Shown: in pieces, positions 35,400-47,475 of the stretch | Position numbering within the stretch: the stretch's first letter is position 1 | Layout: the number at the start of each line of letters is the position of its first letter | Assembly (NCBI GenBank): GCA_029255685.2 | Contig: CM055317.2 | Location: 15,455,501-15,519,500, forward strand | Direction: 5' to 3' | Origin: Silene conica | Taxonomy: Eukaryota > Streptophyta > Magnoliopsida > Caryophyllales > Caryophyllaceae | Length of the DNA stretch: 64,000 nt | The notes under the pieces: generated by a model | The model's database searches: none | The model's input: only the letters and a program-made list of their open reading frames with translations | Told to the model about the DNA's origin: nothing | Position numbers and translations under genes: made by a program

Positions 35400-36995
35400 C
35401 TAAGACACTGGAAAAGATGCTCCCGCCCCACTCCCACCTCCATAATCCGGATCTCTTGGATCCCTATCCTGTGGACGCCAACCACTGTTACAATTTGCGA
35501 AATAAGAAGACATCTTATCCATCTCTTCTTTCATTCTTCTCATTTCTTCATCTCGTTCGGCGTCCCTTCTATCCTTCTCAGCTAGTTGCATTTGGAGGTG
35601 ACTTACCAAACCAGGAACATATGGTTGGTGCTGGGAGGAGGACCCTCTTCTTGTCGGTGGATCATAAAGGAGCTCTTTCGCTGAACAGGCCCCGTAGACT
35701 CCTCCTTTATGAAAACCATCTATTAGTTCATACCAAAGCTGATTGTCGGAGATTTCAGGGTTCTTCCTCTTTCGTTCAAGAAATGATTCCTACAAAAAAA
35801 TGAAACATTATTAATATATACAATAACACTTACATATAAATACATCATCTTCGATATTTAACTTAATTGATTATAAATCATTTTTTAAATACTTTATACA
35901 ATAACACTTACATATAATTCGCGATCTCTTGAATTTGCGAAGATGTACCCTTTCCTTCCCTTTTTGGCATGTGTCTCAAGGAAAAGATCTACAACCGATT
36001 GTAGCTTGCCCTTATTTTTCTTTGCCTATAAAAAAATAATAAATTCATGAAGTGTTAGTCAGTTAATTAAAATTTAAAGCTAAATATATACTTCAAGATA
36101 AAAGTAATAAATTAAATTACAAGCGTAAATACTTACACTTATCACTACCCGATCATGGAATGACTGAGACCCACCATAATGAGTAGCCCCAACTTCCGCT
36201 TCAGGATCATCTCCACCCCTCTTGTTCGCCTTGTTCCGCGCCGACGCCTGCTTGAACTCAGGACTTTCTCTGTACTTAGTGAATTCTTCATATGATTGAC
36301 CTACAATCCAATAAAATAGAAACTATTAGTATAAATTAAAAAAATGTTAAATTTTTTATTTTAATACGATTATTAATAAATTATTACCTTTCATGAACGT
36401 TGACGCAGTCTTTCTCCTCGACACCTTATACATAATGTCTTTTAGCCTCCTCTTACCAACATCATTAAATCTATCCCAAGCTAGTCGCTCAAGCTAATTT
36501 GACCAATAGAAGGCACGCTACCAAAAAAATAAGGGTTAAAGAAACAAGTCAACCATGAATTTATAAAAATAAATAATTAAACTAAATAATTAAATACGTA
36601 CCCGAAAGGCGTTGAACCACATCTCCTTGTCCTCGGGACTAGCTTTCGTCCAACAAGTGACGCCGTGAATCATGTTCTCTTGAATGCTATTGGTGACGCC
36701 ACGAATCGTCGTTTGATGTCTAAACCTGAAACCAAACATGAATGTTAATTAATTAGACTAGGTTGAATAAAATTAATAAATAAATAAACAACTAGTGAAT
36801 AAAAAATCACCAAAGACCCGCCGGATCAATGATGATCCTGCCGTCAGCATGGCGGGGTACACGGGCTTCCTCCTCCTCCCCGTCACTCGATACATTGACC
36901 TCCACCTCCTCCTCCTCCTCCTCCTGTGATCGGGCCGAGCTACTGTCCCCACTACCACTATAACCGCCCCGTTGCCTGCCTCCTCCACGAGCCAT
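35400..36995 (-). pseudogene. CACTA 2 TNP1-like gene (Transposase_24, Ptta/En/Spm), six exons
   Basis: Exon 1 is 36995-36811 (MARGGGRQ..., acidic Glu run, ending DPAGLW), exon 2 about 36725-36602 (HQTTIRGVTNSIQEN... EDKEMWFNAF), then exons near 36516-36385, 36300-36135, 36028-35915 and 35789-35400. The last holds a coiled coil (LQMQLAEKDRRDAERDEEMR). This organisation is that of the plant En/Spm accessory transposase family, which binds subterminal repeats. Exon 3 contains an in-frame TAG right after AFYWSN (about 36494), so the copy is probably dead. Splice sites are otherwise consensus. Confidence 0.65.
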
Positions 36996-37031
36996 CTGAA
37001 CCTATAATTGCAGGAAAAATATTAACATATA

Positions 37032-37227
37032 CTCCCTCCGATTTCTTGTGTTGTTCCCTTTTGATTTTAACACAAGAAATAAGGAAATCAATTTGAACCA
37101 CACAATACACATGACCCCACATGAAATTGATTTTGGTCGACACAAAGTTGTCCAAAAGAAGAAATAGGGAACATCAATATAATTAGACCAAAACGGAAAG
37201 AGGAACATCATAGGAAATCGGAGGGAG
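37032..37227. mobile_element. Stowaway MITE inside CACTA 2
   Basis: Ends CTCCCTCCGATTTC and GAAATCGGAGGGAG with TA on each side; near-perfect hairpin, 196 bp. It lies between the two transposase genes. Confidence 0.85.
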
Positions 37228-37309
37228 TATATATAACAGAATAAATGTTGGTAAAATATTAAAACACATGACCTAAATAAATTTATAAGATTTTAACCTC
37301 CTACTACTT

Positions 37310-40300
37310 TTACTCATCATCACCGTCATCCTCTTCTTCTTCTACCTCCTCCTCCTCGTCATCATCCTCTTCCTCCTCTTCTAACTCTTCATCATTATTA
37401 TCTTGTAACTGATCTTGCCCCTCCCTTTCATCATCTTCTAACTCCTCTCCCGCTTCTATCTCATTTCCATAAATGACTTCTTGATCTATTGGGGACAGAA
37501 TGGACTCTGATACAACTTCTTCTTGGAAAAAGGATGTGTCGACTTCTGATCGCGCCTTTGTTTTAATTACCGCACACCAATTCTTTTGTTGTCTATCTTT
37601 ACTTGTTCTAGGCGAAGATGCATAATAAATTTGATGAGCTTGTTGTGCAGGTATAAATGGATCATATTTAGAATAGGTTCGAGTGTGATTCACTTCTACA
37701 AGCTTGTAGCGATCATGGACTCTCGTTCCAGCTACAGAATTATCTCTCCATTGAATCTTGAATAAGACAACTTTGTAACCCCGTTCACGCCCATTATAGC
37801 ACAACTCAAAGATATCCTCTAATATCCCATAATAGTCATTGCCATCAAGAGAAGAAATAGTAACGCCATAGTTGCATTTATATTAGCCTTACTTTTCCCG
37901 TAGTCGAATGTGTGAAACTTAAACCCATTAACTAAATAATGATTCCACGTGACAACCTTTCGAGAAGGACCCAAAGTCAAGCTTCTAACCACATCATCTT
38001 GGATATTTAGCTTAATTACATGCTTTCGAAACCATGCTGGAAACTGATCCTCGTGTTTACTCCAAACATCCTCTCTTTTAACATTAGGGTGATCAGTCAT
38101 GAAATCTGTCACAAATTTTGCTTCATATGGCTCCAAAACCTCACAATTAGATAGGACATAAAGGTCAGCACGATTATACTCCTTGTCATCCAGAAATTTT
38201 GCTCCCCCAGCAGAAGAACACCCTTCATCATCTTGTACATGAAAACACTTGGGCAAACTTGTATCTAACTCATCCGCTTCTTCAATGTTCAAGTTTTTTG
38301 CTTTGGTGTCAATATGTTTTTCAAAGTAAAAAGAGCAAAAATTGGCAATTTCTTCCATTAGGTATGCATTGCAAATAGAACCTTCCACACGAGCTTTATT
38401 ACCAATTTTCTTTTTCACATGATTAAGAAACCTTTCGAAAGGATACATCCACCTATATTGAACGGGTCCACCAAATTTAGCTTCATATGGCAAATGAATG
38501 GGTAGATGCTCCATCGAATTGAAAAAAGAAGGCGAAAATATCATCTCAAGTTTACACAAAATTTCTGGAATTTGGTCTTCCAAACGAATCATGTCATCAA
38601 CTGATATCGTGGAGGAACACAAGTCTCTGAAAAATTGACTAATTTCTGTAATTGCATTCTAAGCGTGGTCGGGAGTAAATTTTTCAAAGCCACTGGTAAC
38701 AAGCGCTCCATGAAAACATGGCAGTCATGACTTTTCAACCTTTTTAACTTCAATTCCTTTAAATCAACACAACGGCTTAAATCTGAGGCATATCCATCGG
38801 GAAACTTTAAGTCTCTTACCCAATCGCACAATACCTTTCTTTGAGCTTTGTCAAAAATAAATGGTGCTTTTGGCATTGACCCATCCCTACGAATGTGAAG
38901 TTTAGGACGATCACAAAATTTCTTCAATTCTATTCTTGAGCCAATATTATCACGTGTCTTTCCTTTAACATCCATAATTGTATGAATAAGTAACTCAAAG
39001 AAATTCTTCTATATGTGCATGACATCCAAATTGTGTTTGATCAACATTGTTTTCCAATAGGGTAGGTCCCAAAAAATACTTCTTTTAAACCAACCACTCT
39101 TTTTCTTTTTTAGCTCTCTAAATTCTTCTTCAGTCCCATCGTTGGTAGATGGCAATTCACGTATAGCCTCCCAGACTGCATCACCTGGGAGTCTATCCGG
39201 AGCATCGTCACGCACCTCCTTTCCTTTTAAGAAGGTTTTTTTGTTCTTTCTATGGACATGTCCATCCGGTAAGAAGCATCTATGGCAATCAAACCAACTA
39301 TTTTTTTTGGAATTAGGGAGGTAAAAAGCTTTGCTATTATCCATGCAGTAAGGGCATGCCATTCGCCCCACTGTTGCCCAGCCTGATAGCATACCGTATG
39401 CGGGAAAATCACTTACAATCCACCACAATGAAGCTCTTAGTTGGAAGTTTTGCTTCTTGGACACATCAAATGTTTCGACACCGACTTCCCACAGATACTT
39501 CAGTTCTTCCACCAACGGTTGTAAATAGACATCCAAGTTATTTTTTGGGTTATGAGGACCGGGAATAAGTATTGAGAGGAAAATAAATTGTCTTTTCGAA
39601 CATAGCCAAAGAGGTAAGTTGTACGGTGTAAGCATTACCGGCCAACACAAGTAAGATCTACCAAATTGACCAAAATGGTCAAACCCATCCGTACACAAGC
39701 CAAGTCTCACATTGCGAGGTTCCTCGGCAAAATCAGGATACAAACTATCAAAACGCTTCCACTCCTCTCCGTCACTCGGGTGACACATCTTTCCTGGTGT
39801 ACGGGGGTTTTCTTTGTGCCATCTCATTTGGTTGGCAATATTTTTCGTGGCATATAACCTTTGAAGTCTTGGAGCTAGGGGAAGATAAATTAATGGGTTT
39901 AATGATATTGGTTTCTTTGTTTTTCCACTCTTCTTACCCTTTTTTCCCTTCAAGATAATATTTCCCTCACTTGTCTCATATCTATCCCTTTGACATTTCT
40001 TACATTTGGTTAGCAACGCATCATCTTTCCAAAAAAACATACATCCTCCAGGACATGCGTCAATCTTTTCATGTGGAATCTGAAGACCTTTGATCACTTT
40101 TTTGGTATTGTAAAAATTACGGGTCATAATGTTATTAACGGGTATAACATCTTCAATTAAAGTAGCAATATTGTCAACCGCTTTAAACGACATATTGTAC
40201 TCACATTTTAACGTTACTATCCTCGATGCAACTTGCAACAATGACATTCTGCTCCCCTCATATAAAGTTTTCTCAGAGTCCCTTAGCATATCAAAAAAGG

Positions 40301-40718
40301 CTTTTGCTTTTGGGTTTGGATCTTCTTCCTCGGTTATAGGTACACGATCGGTATTAGTGAAAACATTCGACTCAAAGGCATCAAGTACCATATCTCTATA
40401 CGGGTTCTCATTTGATTGGAATTGCGGGTGTTCGGGATCAGAAGAGTATTTTTCCCCATGTGATATCCAGTTGTAATAGTTTGGAAAAAACTCATTCGTA
40501 ATAAGATGTTCTTCTACTTCTATCTCAAGTAAATATTTTAAGTTTTTACATTTAGTACAAGGACACCTAAGTTTGCGTTGTTCGAAATCATATGATTCTG
40601 AACATCTAGCAAATTCAATAAACCCACGAACTCCCTTTACAAATCTAGCATTAGGACGTTTCTTCTTATCTACTCTTTCTTCGTACATCCAGCTACATAA
40701 ACCAGCAACCAAACACAC
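37310..40718 (-). pseudogene. CACTA 2 TNP2-type transposase, broken
   Basis: Reading from 40718: a Transpos_assoc domain (WMYEERVDKK..., CPCTKCKN), then the Transposase_21 core (SLNPLIYLPLAPRL, NVRLGLCTDGFDHFG, LWWIVSDFPAYGMLSGW, CPYCMD, LIKHNLDVMHI), then DUF4218 (NLLPTTLR, HLPIHLPYEA) and DUF4216 (TISSLDGNDYYGILEDI) regions and a strongly acidic tail to 37310. It would catalyse cut-and-paste transposition. An in-frame TAG at 39006-39008 follows DVMHI, where the family has Glu, and frame changes occur near 38660 and near 37870. The body is otherwise complete. Start uncertain; an upstream exon is possible. Confidence 0.85.
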
Positions 40719-40719
40719 A

Positions 40720-41764
40720 ACAAATTCAATAATATTTCAACAAATAATAAGTTCAAGCTAACAATTCAAGTCAATATGTACTTCAAGATTTCAATTAGGT
40801 CCTTATCACTCCAACCTAAACCCATCAATGTATATTTCAAGTCACCAGTAAACGCACATTTGTGAATTTATTAGTGAGGAAAAAAAATTTGGCAGCAATT
40901 CCCCTCAGTTCTTCAAATACACAATGTGAAATAAATTTGTATTTATTTCACATATGTATTCGAAGAACATTAAAGGAATTGTTACCAAACTCTTTCTCCA
41001 CTAATAAATTCACAAGTATGTATTTACTACCTAAGTGACTTGAAATATACAAATACAGTCCCAAAATGGGGACTATTCATGAATTCCTCTTAACGAGTAA
41101 TTCATGAACGGGTACTTGGTCAATAGTCATTCAATTATTCCATGGAAAATATTCACAATAACTTACAATAATATACTAATTTGAATAATAACATTCAACA
41201 ATTTTTTTCCCAATTTCTAACAATATTAACACTCATTAACAATAACACCCAATTTTTTCCCAATTTTTGTCAATTTCTAACCCTAACATCAACTAATTTC
41301 CGAAAATACTAATTAAATTACACATACAAACATAATAAACATCAAAAATCATCCTATAAATCTAACTACTAACTAAAATCATCATCCAATTTTCCCCAAT
41401 TTCTAACTCTAATCACAACAACACCCAATTTTTTTTCCAATTAACTAACTAAAAGCATCCTAAAAAGCATCCTAATAATCTAATTACTAACTAAAAGCAT
41501 CCTAATAATCTAATTACTAACAACAATTGTGAATTACAATGATAATATAAAGGGATTCAATACATAAATAAAGTTATTAAATCGACTCAAACCTGAAAAA
41601 CGAGTATAAGGTAGGTAAACGGCGGTGGTGGGTGGTCCGGTGGCGTTGATGTGTTCCGCTAGGGGCACGGTGGTTAACGGGTGAGGAGGGGGGGTTTGCG
41701 TTTTTTTTAAAGCTTAAGTGAATGAAGGAATGACGGGAGGAAGAGGAGGGGAAAAAACATAACA
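40720..41764. other. CACTA 2 untranslated interior
   Basis: A-rich leader with an inverted repeat (about 40890-40935 against 40925-41000, around ATTTGTATTTATTTCACA) and scattered ACCCAATTTTTTCC phrases. No frame. A similar inverted repeat around TACATTATATAGAATGTA lies in CACTA 1 at 56490-56600, so it may be a family feature. Confidence 0.5.
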
Positions 41765-42399
41765 GGGGGTTAGCGACCGACAGTGGTCGCTACTTTAGCG
41801 ACTGAAATCGGTCGCCAATTTTAGCGACTGAATTCGGTCGCTAATTTAGCGACTGAAATCGGTCGCCAATTTTAGCGACTGATTTCGATCGCTAAATTAG
41901 CGACCACTTTCGGTCGCTAAATTGGCGCTATGGTCGCCCTAGGTGCGCTTTACACATCCATGGGATATGGTGTTTGGTTTTGTGTAAGATGTCATTAGAG
42001 CTATGTTGTACTTCTAGATGATCGCGCGCCAAGTTCTAAGTTTGTGAGTCTTTGGTAAGAGTTAGTGTAGAGTTTTATATAGGTCCTGTTGTGTTTTGCA
42101 CATCTTCGGGATGTGGTGAATTCCTGTTGTCCTGTGCTTTCGTTGGCCTTGCGGAGTAGAAAGTAAAAGTAGGTGTTGTCATACTGCAGTTTGGGGTGTT
42201 GTAAGCGTGTCTTTTCAGGTTGATTGTAAACTTTGAGGACGAAGTTTGTTCTAAGGGGAGGAGATTGTAAAACCCCTTTAATTCGTGTGGTTCTCACAGT
42301 ATGGATGCATAATGTTGTTTTAAAGATAATGGGCATGTGTCCGAGTTAGGTTGTGACATGTTACTTGTGAGTCTTTCATTCAGGTCGGTAGTTGTGAAC

Positions 42400-42433
42400 T
42401 TCAAGGACGAAGTTCGTTTTAAGGGGGGAAGAT
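42400..42433 (+). promoter_or_regulatory. Polypurine tract of the large LTR element, duplicated nearby
   Basis: AAGGGGGGAAGA directly precedes the 3' LTR start at 42434. A near-copy with GGACGAAGTTTG and AAGGGGAGGAGA followed by TGTAAAACCCC lies at 42237-42278, as if the tract and LTR edge had been duplicated. Confidence 0.65.
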
Positions 42434-43595
42434 TGTAACACCCTTCCCTTGCGTAGCTGAGTTGTGACTCAACTCGGCCGAGTAGGTCGAACTTTGGCGA
42501 GTAGGTGTAACTCGGTCGAGTAAGTACGTGCAACTCGGCCGAGTAGGTGTAACTCGGCCGAGTAGGTCTGACTTGACCGAGTTACACCTATTCGGTCGAG
42601 TAGGTCTTTCTGAGAGTTGGGCCGCGGTTTATTAGATAAGATATATATACCGAGATGGTAATATCATTTTACCATAGAGCAGCTTTATGCAGCCTTTTCC
42701 CTCCCTTTTACTTTTCTCTCCCAAGTCTCCCTAGAGGTTCGTAGCAAGTTTAGATGCGTCGATCATCTAGCCTAGTATCGTGTCAATCAAGTAAGTATCC
42801 TTCTTATCATTAGTATGTCGTTGGAATTCAATATCTTTCAGTAAATAATTAATATATATGTTTCATAGGAGGAGGATTCGTAGAGGAGCGTTGGTAGAAC
42901 GGTTTTGGTATTGCATCTTCTTGTTGATTGCTTGAAGTAGGGTTTCCCTACTCAATTTGTATGTAATTTAATTGTGACGGTATGATTAATATTGTATTCT
43001 GATACCACTATATGATGTTGAAATTGTATCGGGAACTTATGTGTGGGACCGTTACGGAAAACGGCTCTCACTCCTACGATCGCTTTTCGTGGGACCCGCC
43101 ACGGAGAGGATGTGCACATTAAGGATCTAGGTACCCCTTGCCGCGACCAAGTGGGGGATTGATATGGGGCTTGAGGCCGCCACCTGGTTACTGTGTTAAG
43201 TGATATTAGCGGATTGTGGTTATCAGATTGTGATTTGAGTAATTGCATTGTGACTGTCTTATTACAGCAGTTTTTGACGCTTGTGGTTTGTGCGCTGTGA
43301 TGATCTATGTAATGGTGAGCAGATTCTCAAATTCGTAAATGTTGATGTTTACTTGCTGGCTCGGGAGGATAAGAATCACGCAGTCATACAGTGTCTTGAT
43401 AGTTATCGAGCTTCCGTGGACAGTTTTGTTGTATGATTGTTTATCAGACGATTGTAATGTATACATTAATCCTTATCTTAATAAAGGTTGCTTTCGGTTT
43501 GTTTATCTTGATATTATGCCTCAAGAAACTGAGATGGTAACGTTTTTATAATCTGATGGTCCTACCTAAAGGCATTGGATTATGAGGTTGTTACA
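42434..43595 (+). repeat. 3' LTR of the large element
   Basis: 1162 bp, matching 26541-27720 along its length with scattered substitutions and small indels, including the CGGCCGAGTAGG decamer array at about 42470-42610. Confidence 0.88.
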
Positions 43596-43796
43596 TTGAT
43601 ACCTAAGTTTCAAGGATGCCTCCTATTTATAATCATAGGATCAACCACATAATGAAAATTTTCCGATGTGAGATAATTATACTATTTATATATAATATAT
43701 TCACCACACCGACAAAAAAAATTCAATGTGGGACAAATAATATATTAACAAGTACGTTATCCTTTATCATAATTAAAATATGAGAAAATAATAATA

Positions 43797-44047
43797 CTTC
43801 TTTCATACCATTGAATTGTTTATGTCTTCGATTTTAGTCTGTACCATTTGATTGTTTACGCTTCTATATAAGTATAATTTTTATTAATTAAATGACACAT
43901 ATACCCTTTTCTACTATTATACCTTTCGTAAGTGAGTGTTTTACATAAGAGTAGTGTAAGTAACATAAAAAAAAAAGTAGAGATATCTCATTCTTTAATA
44001 TATTTGCACAAAAAGTAAATAAAAACAATTCAATGGTAGAGAGAAAA
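43797..44047. mobile_element. Degenerate Stowaway-like MITE
   Basis: Left end CTTCTTTCATACCATTGAATTG mirrors right end CAATTCAATGGTAGAGAG, with TA flanks. Remnants of another Stowaway follow (ATATTACCTGG at 44152 and CCGGAGTA at 44742), split by the hAT element. Confidence 0.55.
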
Positions 44048-44165
44048 TACTTTGTATATGACTGTCAAGTGTCAACTCAACATCGATTGGTATATAAATA
44101 TAATAGAGAAGAATCTTTACAATTATGATCTTTGAATAGTGTCAAGAAATAAATATTACCTGGAC

Positions 44166-44739
44166 TAGGGGTGTTCAGAATAAACCGAACTGCGAACCGA
44201 AAAACCACAAATTTTTAAGGTTCGATTAACCAAATTGTTTTGATAAAGCGATTCGGCGAACCGAACCGTTAAATTTATCATGGACCCGGTTCGGTTAAGG
44301 TTTGCAATTTTTGAAAAGAGGTTAACCGAACCGAACCGTTTCACAAAAAAGTAAGCAAAGAATACAAATATTATATAAAAAATTGTTCTTTCGTTTAATT
44401 TTCTTAGTATTTCCAGATTCAGTAATTGTTACATTTATTAATATTAAAGTTTCACTAATTAACTTTGTTGTTGACTATAATATATAATAAAAATTTAATT
44501 AAATTATTAGATAAAATTCACGAAAACTAAAGAAAAGTATATTTAGCAATATTAGCACGTTTATCGGTTAACCGGTAAGCAAACCGTAAATAACCGCTTA
44601 AACCTTAAAGTGGTTAACCGGACCGTTTATAACCGTTAGGAACGGTGCAGTTTAGGTTCGGTGTTTTGCCGAGCCGAACCGTGTGCAAACCGAATTAAAT
44701 GTGCGGTTCGGAGAACCGAACCGCGAATAAACACCCTTA
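44166..44739. mobile_element. hAT-like non-autonomous element
   Basis: Ends TAGGGGTGTTCA and TAAACACCCTTA are inverted; the flanks ACCTGGAC / ACCCGGAG agree at 6 of 8 positions as an 8-bp target duplication. Subterminal regions consist of repeated AACCGAACCG motifs. No transposase. Confidence 0.65.
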
Positions 44740-44988
44740 ACCCGGAGTACTATAAATCTAGGGGCATCTCTTAAGTCTAAAATACATGTTTAGAAAAATA
44801 ATCTACTATATAAAAACAAAAATTATGAGACTTATAAAATAGAACAATTTATATTGGGATTTGTTTTAGATATTTGTTGATTTTGTTTTAAATGTTATGG
44901 AACATGATCCTTTTTTGAGTAGATTTTATGAGATTTGCCTTATATTACATAATTCCAAATTGTATTTCATCCACCAGTTTTGAACTTG

Positions 44989-44995
44989 TATAAAT
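44989..44995 (+). promoter_or_regulatory. TATA box of peptide gene B
   Basis: TATAAAT in the same context as in gene A (ACTTGTATAAAT), about 111 bases upstream of the ATG. Confidence 0.6.
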
Positions 44996-45105
44996 ACAAT
45001 GTCTATTAAATACACTAATTCACCAATAACTCTATCACTACAATTCTCCTAACTAGAGCTTTCAAGAAACAACAAAATCTCTTCCAACAAAAAAGCAAAA
45101 TAAAA

Positions 45106-46230
45106 ATGGCTAAAAGTTTTAGAACTCTCGGAAGCAACATTTTATATGTATTTATCATTTTGTCCCTCCTAATCCTCTCTGAATGTTAGTATCCATCCTC
45201 TTTGTTCTTACTAAAAATTTGATTTGATTCGCTCTAATATTTCCTGTAGAAAGTACGTAATAGATAAACTATACCATTAGTTGTAGTACAAGTGTAGACA
45301 TATGGTATAGTTTTATAGCAAAGTTTTTGCATTTTGTTATAGAATTTATGAGTTCATTCACGTAAACATCAAGCTCAAAAGCTTACAATACAACTAAAAA
45401 TATTCCATATAAGCTCAATGAAATTTGAGTATTGACGATAAAAGATTAAAAAATTACTTAAGTTTTTTCGAAAAGCTTATGAAAAATATACATAAACTCA
45501 ATCAAATTCAATATAGTTTTACAATGCTACATCTGAATGTATGATTTTTTATTTTCCGAAAAAAATTGGCAATTTTTTTATGCCAACTAGTGTATAACTC
45601 TTTAAGCAACTCTTAAAAACAGAGTTTATATAAACTTTGTGTTCTAAATTATCAGAACATTTGTGGGGAATATACAATGTAAGCAATGGTATATGGATAA
45701 CAAGAGTATAACTCTTTAAGCAACTCTCACAAAAAAAAGAGTTTATATAAATGTAACTCCTGATTTATAATAACTTCTTTTATAACTGTGATTATAAATT
45801 ATAATAGATACTCATCTGTACCAATAAATAGGTTACGTTTGTTTTATGTTTCCCTCATAAAATAAACAAAAGGTAAACTATTCGTTGAAATAGTGAGGGT
45901 AACTCTTATTAGTACAGTAAATCTTTATAGTCATTGGTATATTTTTGAATAATACTTCTCATAAATATGTCTTTCCCTGTCACGCTCTATTTTGCAGGCC
46001 AAATATCTAATCGGGGGAAGAATACAATACCCGAAAATTTTGAAAGTGGGATGAAAAATGTGAAGAAAGTAAGCCATGAGGATTGCGTTAAGGAAACATG
46101 TACTACTAAAGAAGGCAAGGAATATGACTGTTATTGTTGTTATACATTCGATAATGATTCTTGTTGGCCTGATCAAAAAGTATGTAAATATGCATGTCAC
46201 GCTGATAATTCCCCAATCATACCTAACTAG
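45106..46230 (+). CDS. Secreted cysteine-rich peptide B (ESF1/MEG-like), two exons
   Basis: Exon 1 is 45106-45184 and exon 2 is 45998-46230, with the same exon lengths, splice phase and split Cys codon as gene A, giving 103 residues. The signal peptide (MAKSFRTLGSNILYVFI...) is almost identical. The mature part keeps all eight cysteines with identical spacing (CVKETC, DCYCC, SCW, KVC, then AC). Differences from A cluster in the mature region outside cysteines and in the tail (HADNSPIIPN against NNYNPTIIHS), as is common in secreted signalling or defence peptides. The 813-base intron lacks the hAT insertion of gene A. The promoter and 3' flank are also shared, so this is a block duplication. 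It looks intact; function is inferred only from the cysteine pattern. Confidence 0.75.
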
Positions 46231-47239
46231 ATATATGTATCGGTATTGATATTCATGTATGCGAATAATCAAATTATAAATTATCTTTTACATTCTCTGT
46301 TCCGAAATTTGTTTACTCTTAGATTTAGCAGAAAGACTACTGAAAGAAAAGCTGATCAATTACTCAATGACAAGTGATATGATTGAGGGTAAAAGATCAA
46401 GTTATCCATCAAAAATATTTTTAAATAGGAAAATAAACAATTACTCGTAATAACTAAGACAATTTAATGAAATAGATAAACAAATAATCGAGAGTTTTCT
46501 CTAATCTCTTTTTAATCTCTCTCTTCTCGTACATACAAGTGAACCAGTACTTGTTCCAATTTCCTTTTTTGTCAATTGTTTTAATCTTTCTTAAGCAATG
46601 TGTCGTTTTACAAATGTAAGAAATCAATGAAATGAAAAGAGTAATAATACACATTTACTAATCACCATAAATAATTAGTCTTATATAAAACGATTTTACA
46701 AAAATATTGTTAAACAAATCTAAGGATAATCATATCAATGGTTAAGAAAATCAATTATTAAAAGCTTTTGTTTTACAATAAGCTTGTGAAAGATCAACTT
46801 ACACAAGTATGAGTAAAATATGTCGCTGATAACCAAAACTATTTACTTTAAGCTAAATTTTGATGATGTAGGACTGCTACATGTGATTTACAAACCGAAA
46901 ACTTCCATACAATTAGTTTTTCTAGAAGTTTGAGGTTGATATAGACGAGTCTATATTTAAAAAAGTAGTTAGACATGACTAAATTATTTACTCGGGGTAG
47001 TTTGGATCTTCATTCCCGTGAGACAAGCCTAAAACAATAAAATCACATCTTAAATTAAACAAAACTAGAAAAATAACTTAGTTTACCTTTCAAAAAAAAC
47101 AAAAAAAGCAAAAAAAAAAATAACTTAGTTTAAAATGAGTTTTTGGGGGATCAACTTTGTTTTGGTGAAATTTACGTAACGAATACCTCTTTCATATGAT
47201 TTTGTTCCTCCTATGTGAAAACTTTTCTTATTTGGCAAA
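46231..47239. other. 3' flank of gene B and intergenic, no gene seen
   Basis: Matches the flank of gene A up to about 46930, then unrelated A/T-rich sequence to the copia LTR. Confidence 0.5.
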
Positions 47240-47475
47240 TGTTAAAGACATAACCTGATGAAAGTTGGTAGGAAATAACAGAATTCTGTTATGACACCAC
47301 ATGACGAGCTATCATCTAACAAACTCTTGACTCTTGAGTCTTGTTACTAACTCTAGTTTATAAGCAAATGTACATAATAGACTTAATTATCAATCAAAAA
47401 TATCTCACTTTTATTTTGTCTTGAGCAAGAATTAAAGCTCCAAACCTCCATTAATGAAGTTCAATACTTCCTTCA
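47240..47475 (+). repeat. 5' LTR of the copia element, with primer site after it
   Basis: 236 bp, TGTTAAAG...CCTTCA. TGGTATCAATCGCTC at 47476 is the primer binding site (tRNA-Met type). Confidence 0.82.

Larger units (their letters stand above)
34729..41945 (-). mobile_element. CACTA (En/Spm) element 2, decayed, right terminus missing
   Basis: Begins CACTACAACAGA at 34729. Subterminal arrays of TTAGCGACC...GGTCGCTAA repeats occupy 34740-35170 and 41765-41940. Between them lie, on the minus strand, a TNP2-type transposase pseudogene and a second En/Spm-type gene. No TGTAGTG terminus is found on the right, so the outer tens of bases were lost and no target duplication can be read. It lies within the large LTR element, so it is younger than that element. 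Confidence 0.8.
26541..43595 (+). mobile_element. Large LTR retrotransposon without recognisable coding region (LARD-like, probably Ty3)
   Basis: Two related LTRs (26541-27720 and 42434-43595) both begin TGTAACACCC and end in TACA, with target duplication TTGAT at 26536-26540 and 43596-43600. A tRNA-Met-type primer site follows the left LTR and a purine tract precedes the right one. After removing the nested insertions the interior is about 4 kb and shows no gag or pol. The LTRs differ at many positions, so the insertion is old. It contains two solo LTRs, a CACTA end fragment and a nearly whole CACTA element. A Ty3/Tekay-like origin is inferred from terminal style only. Confidence 0.85.
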
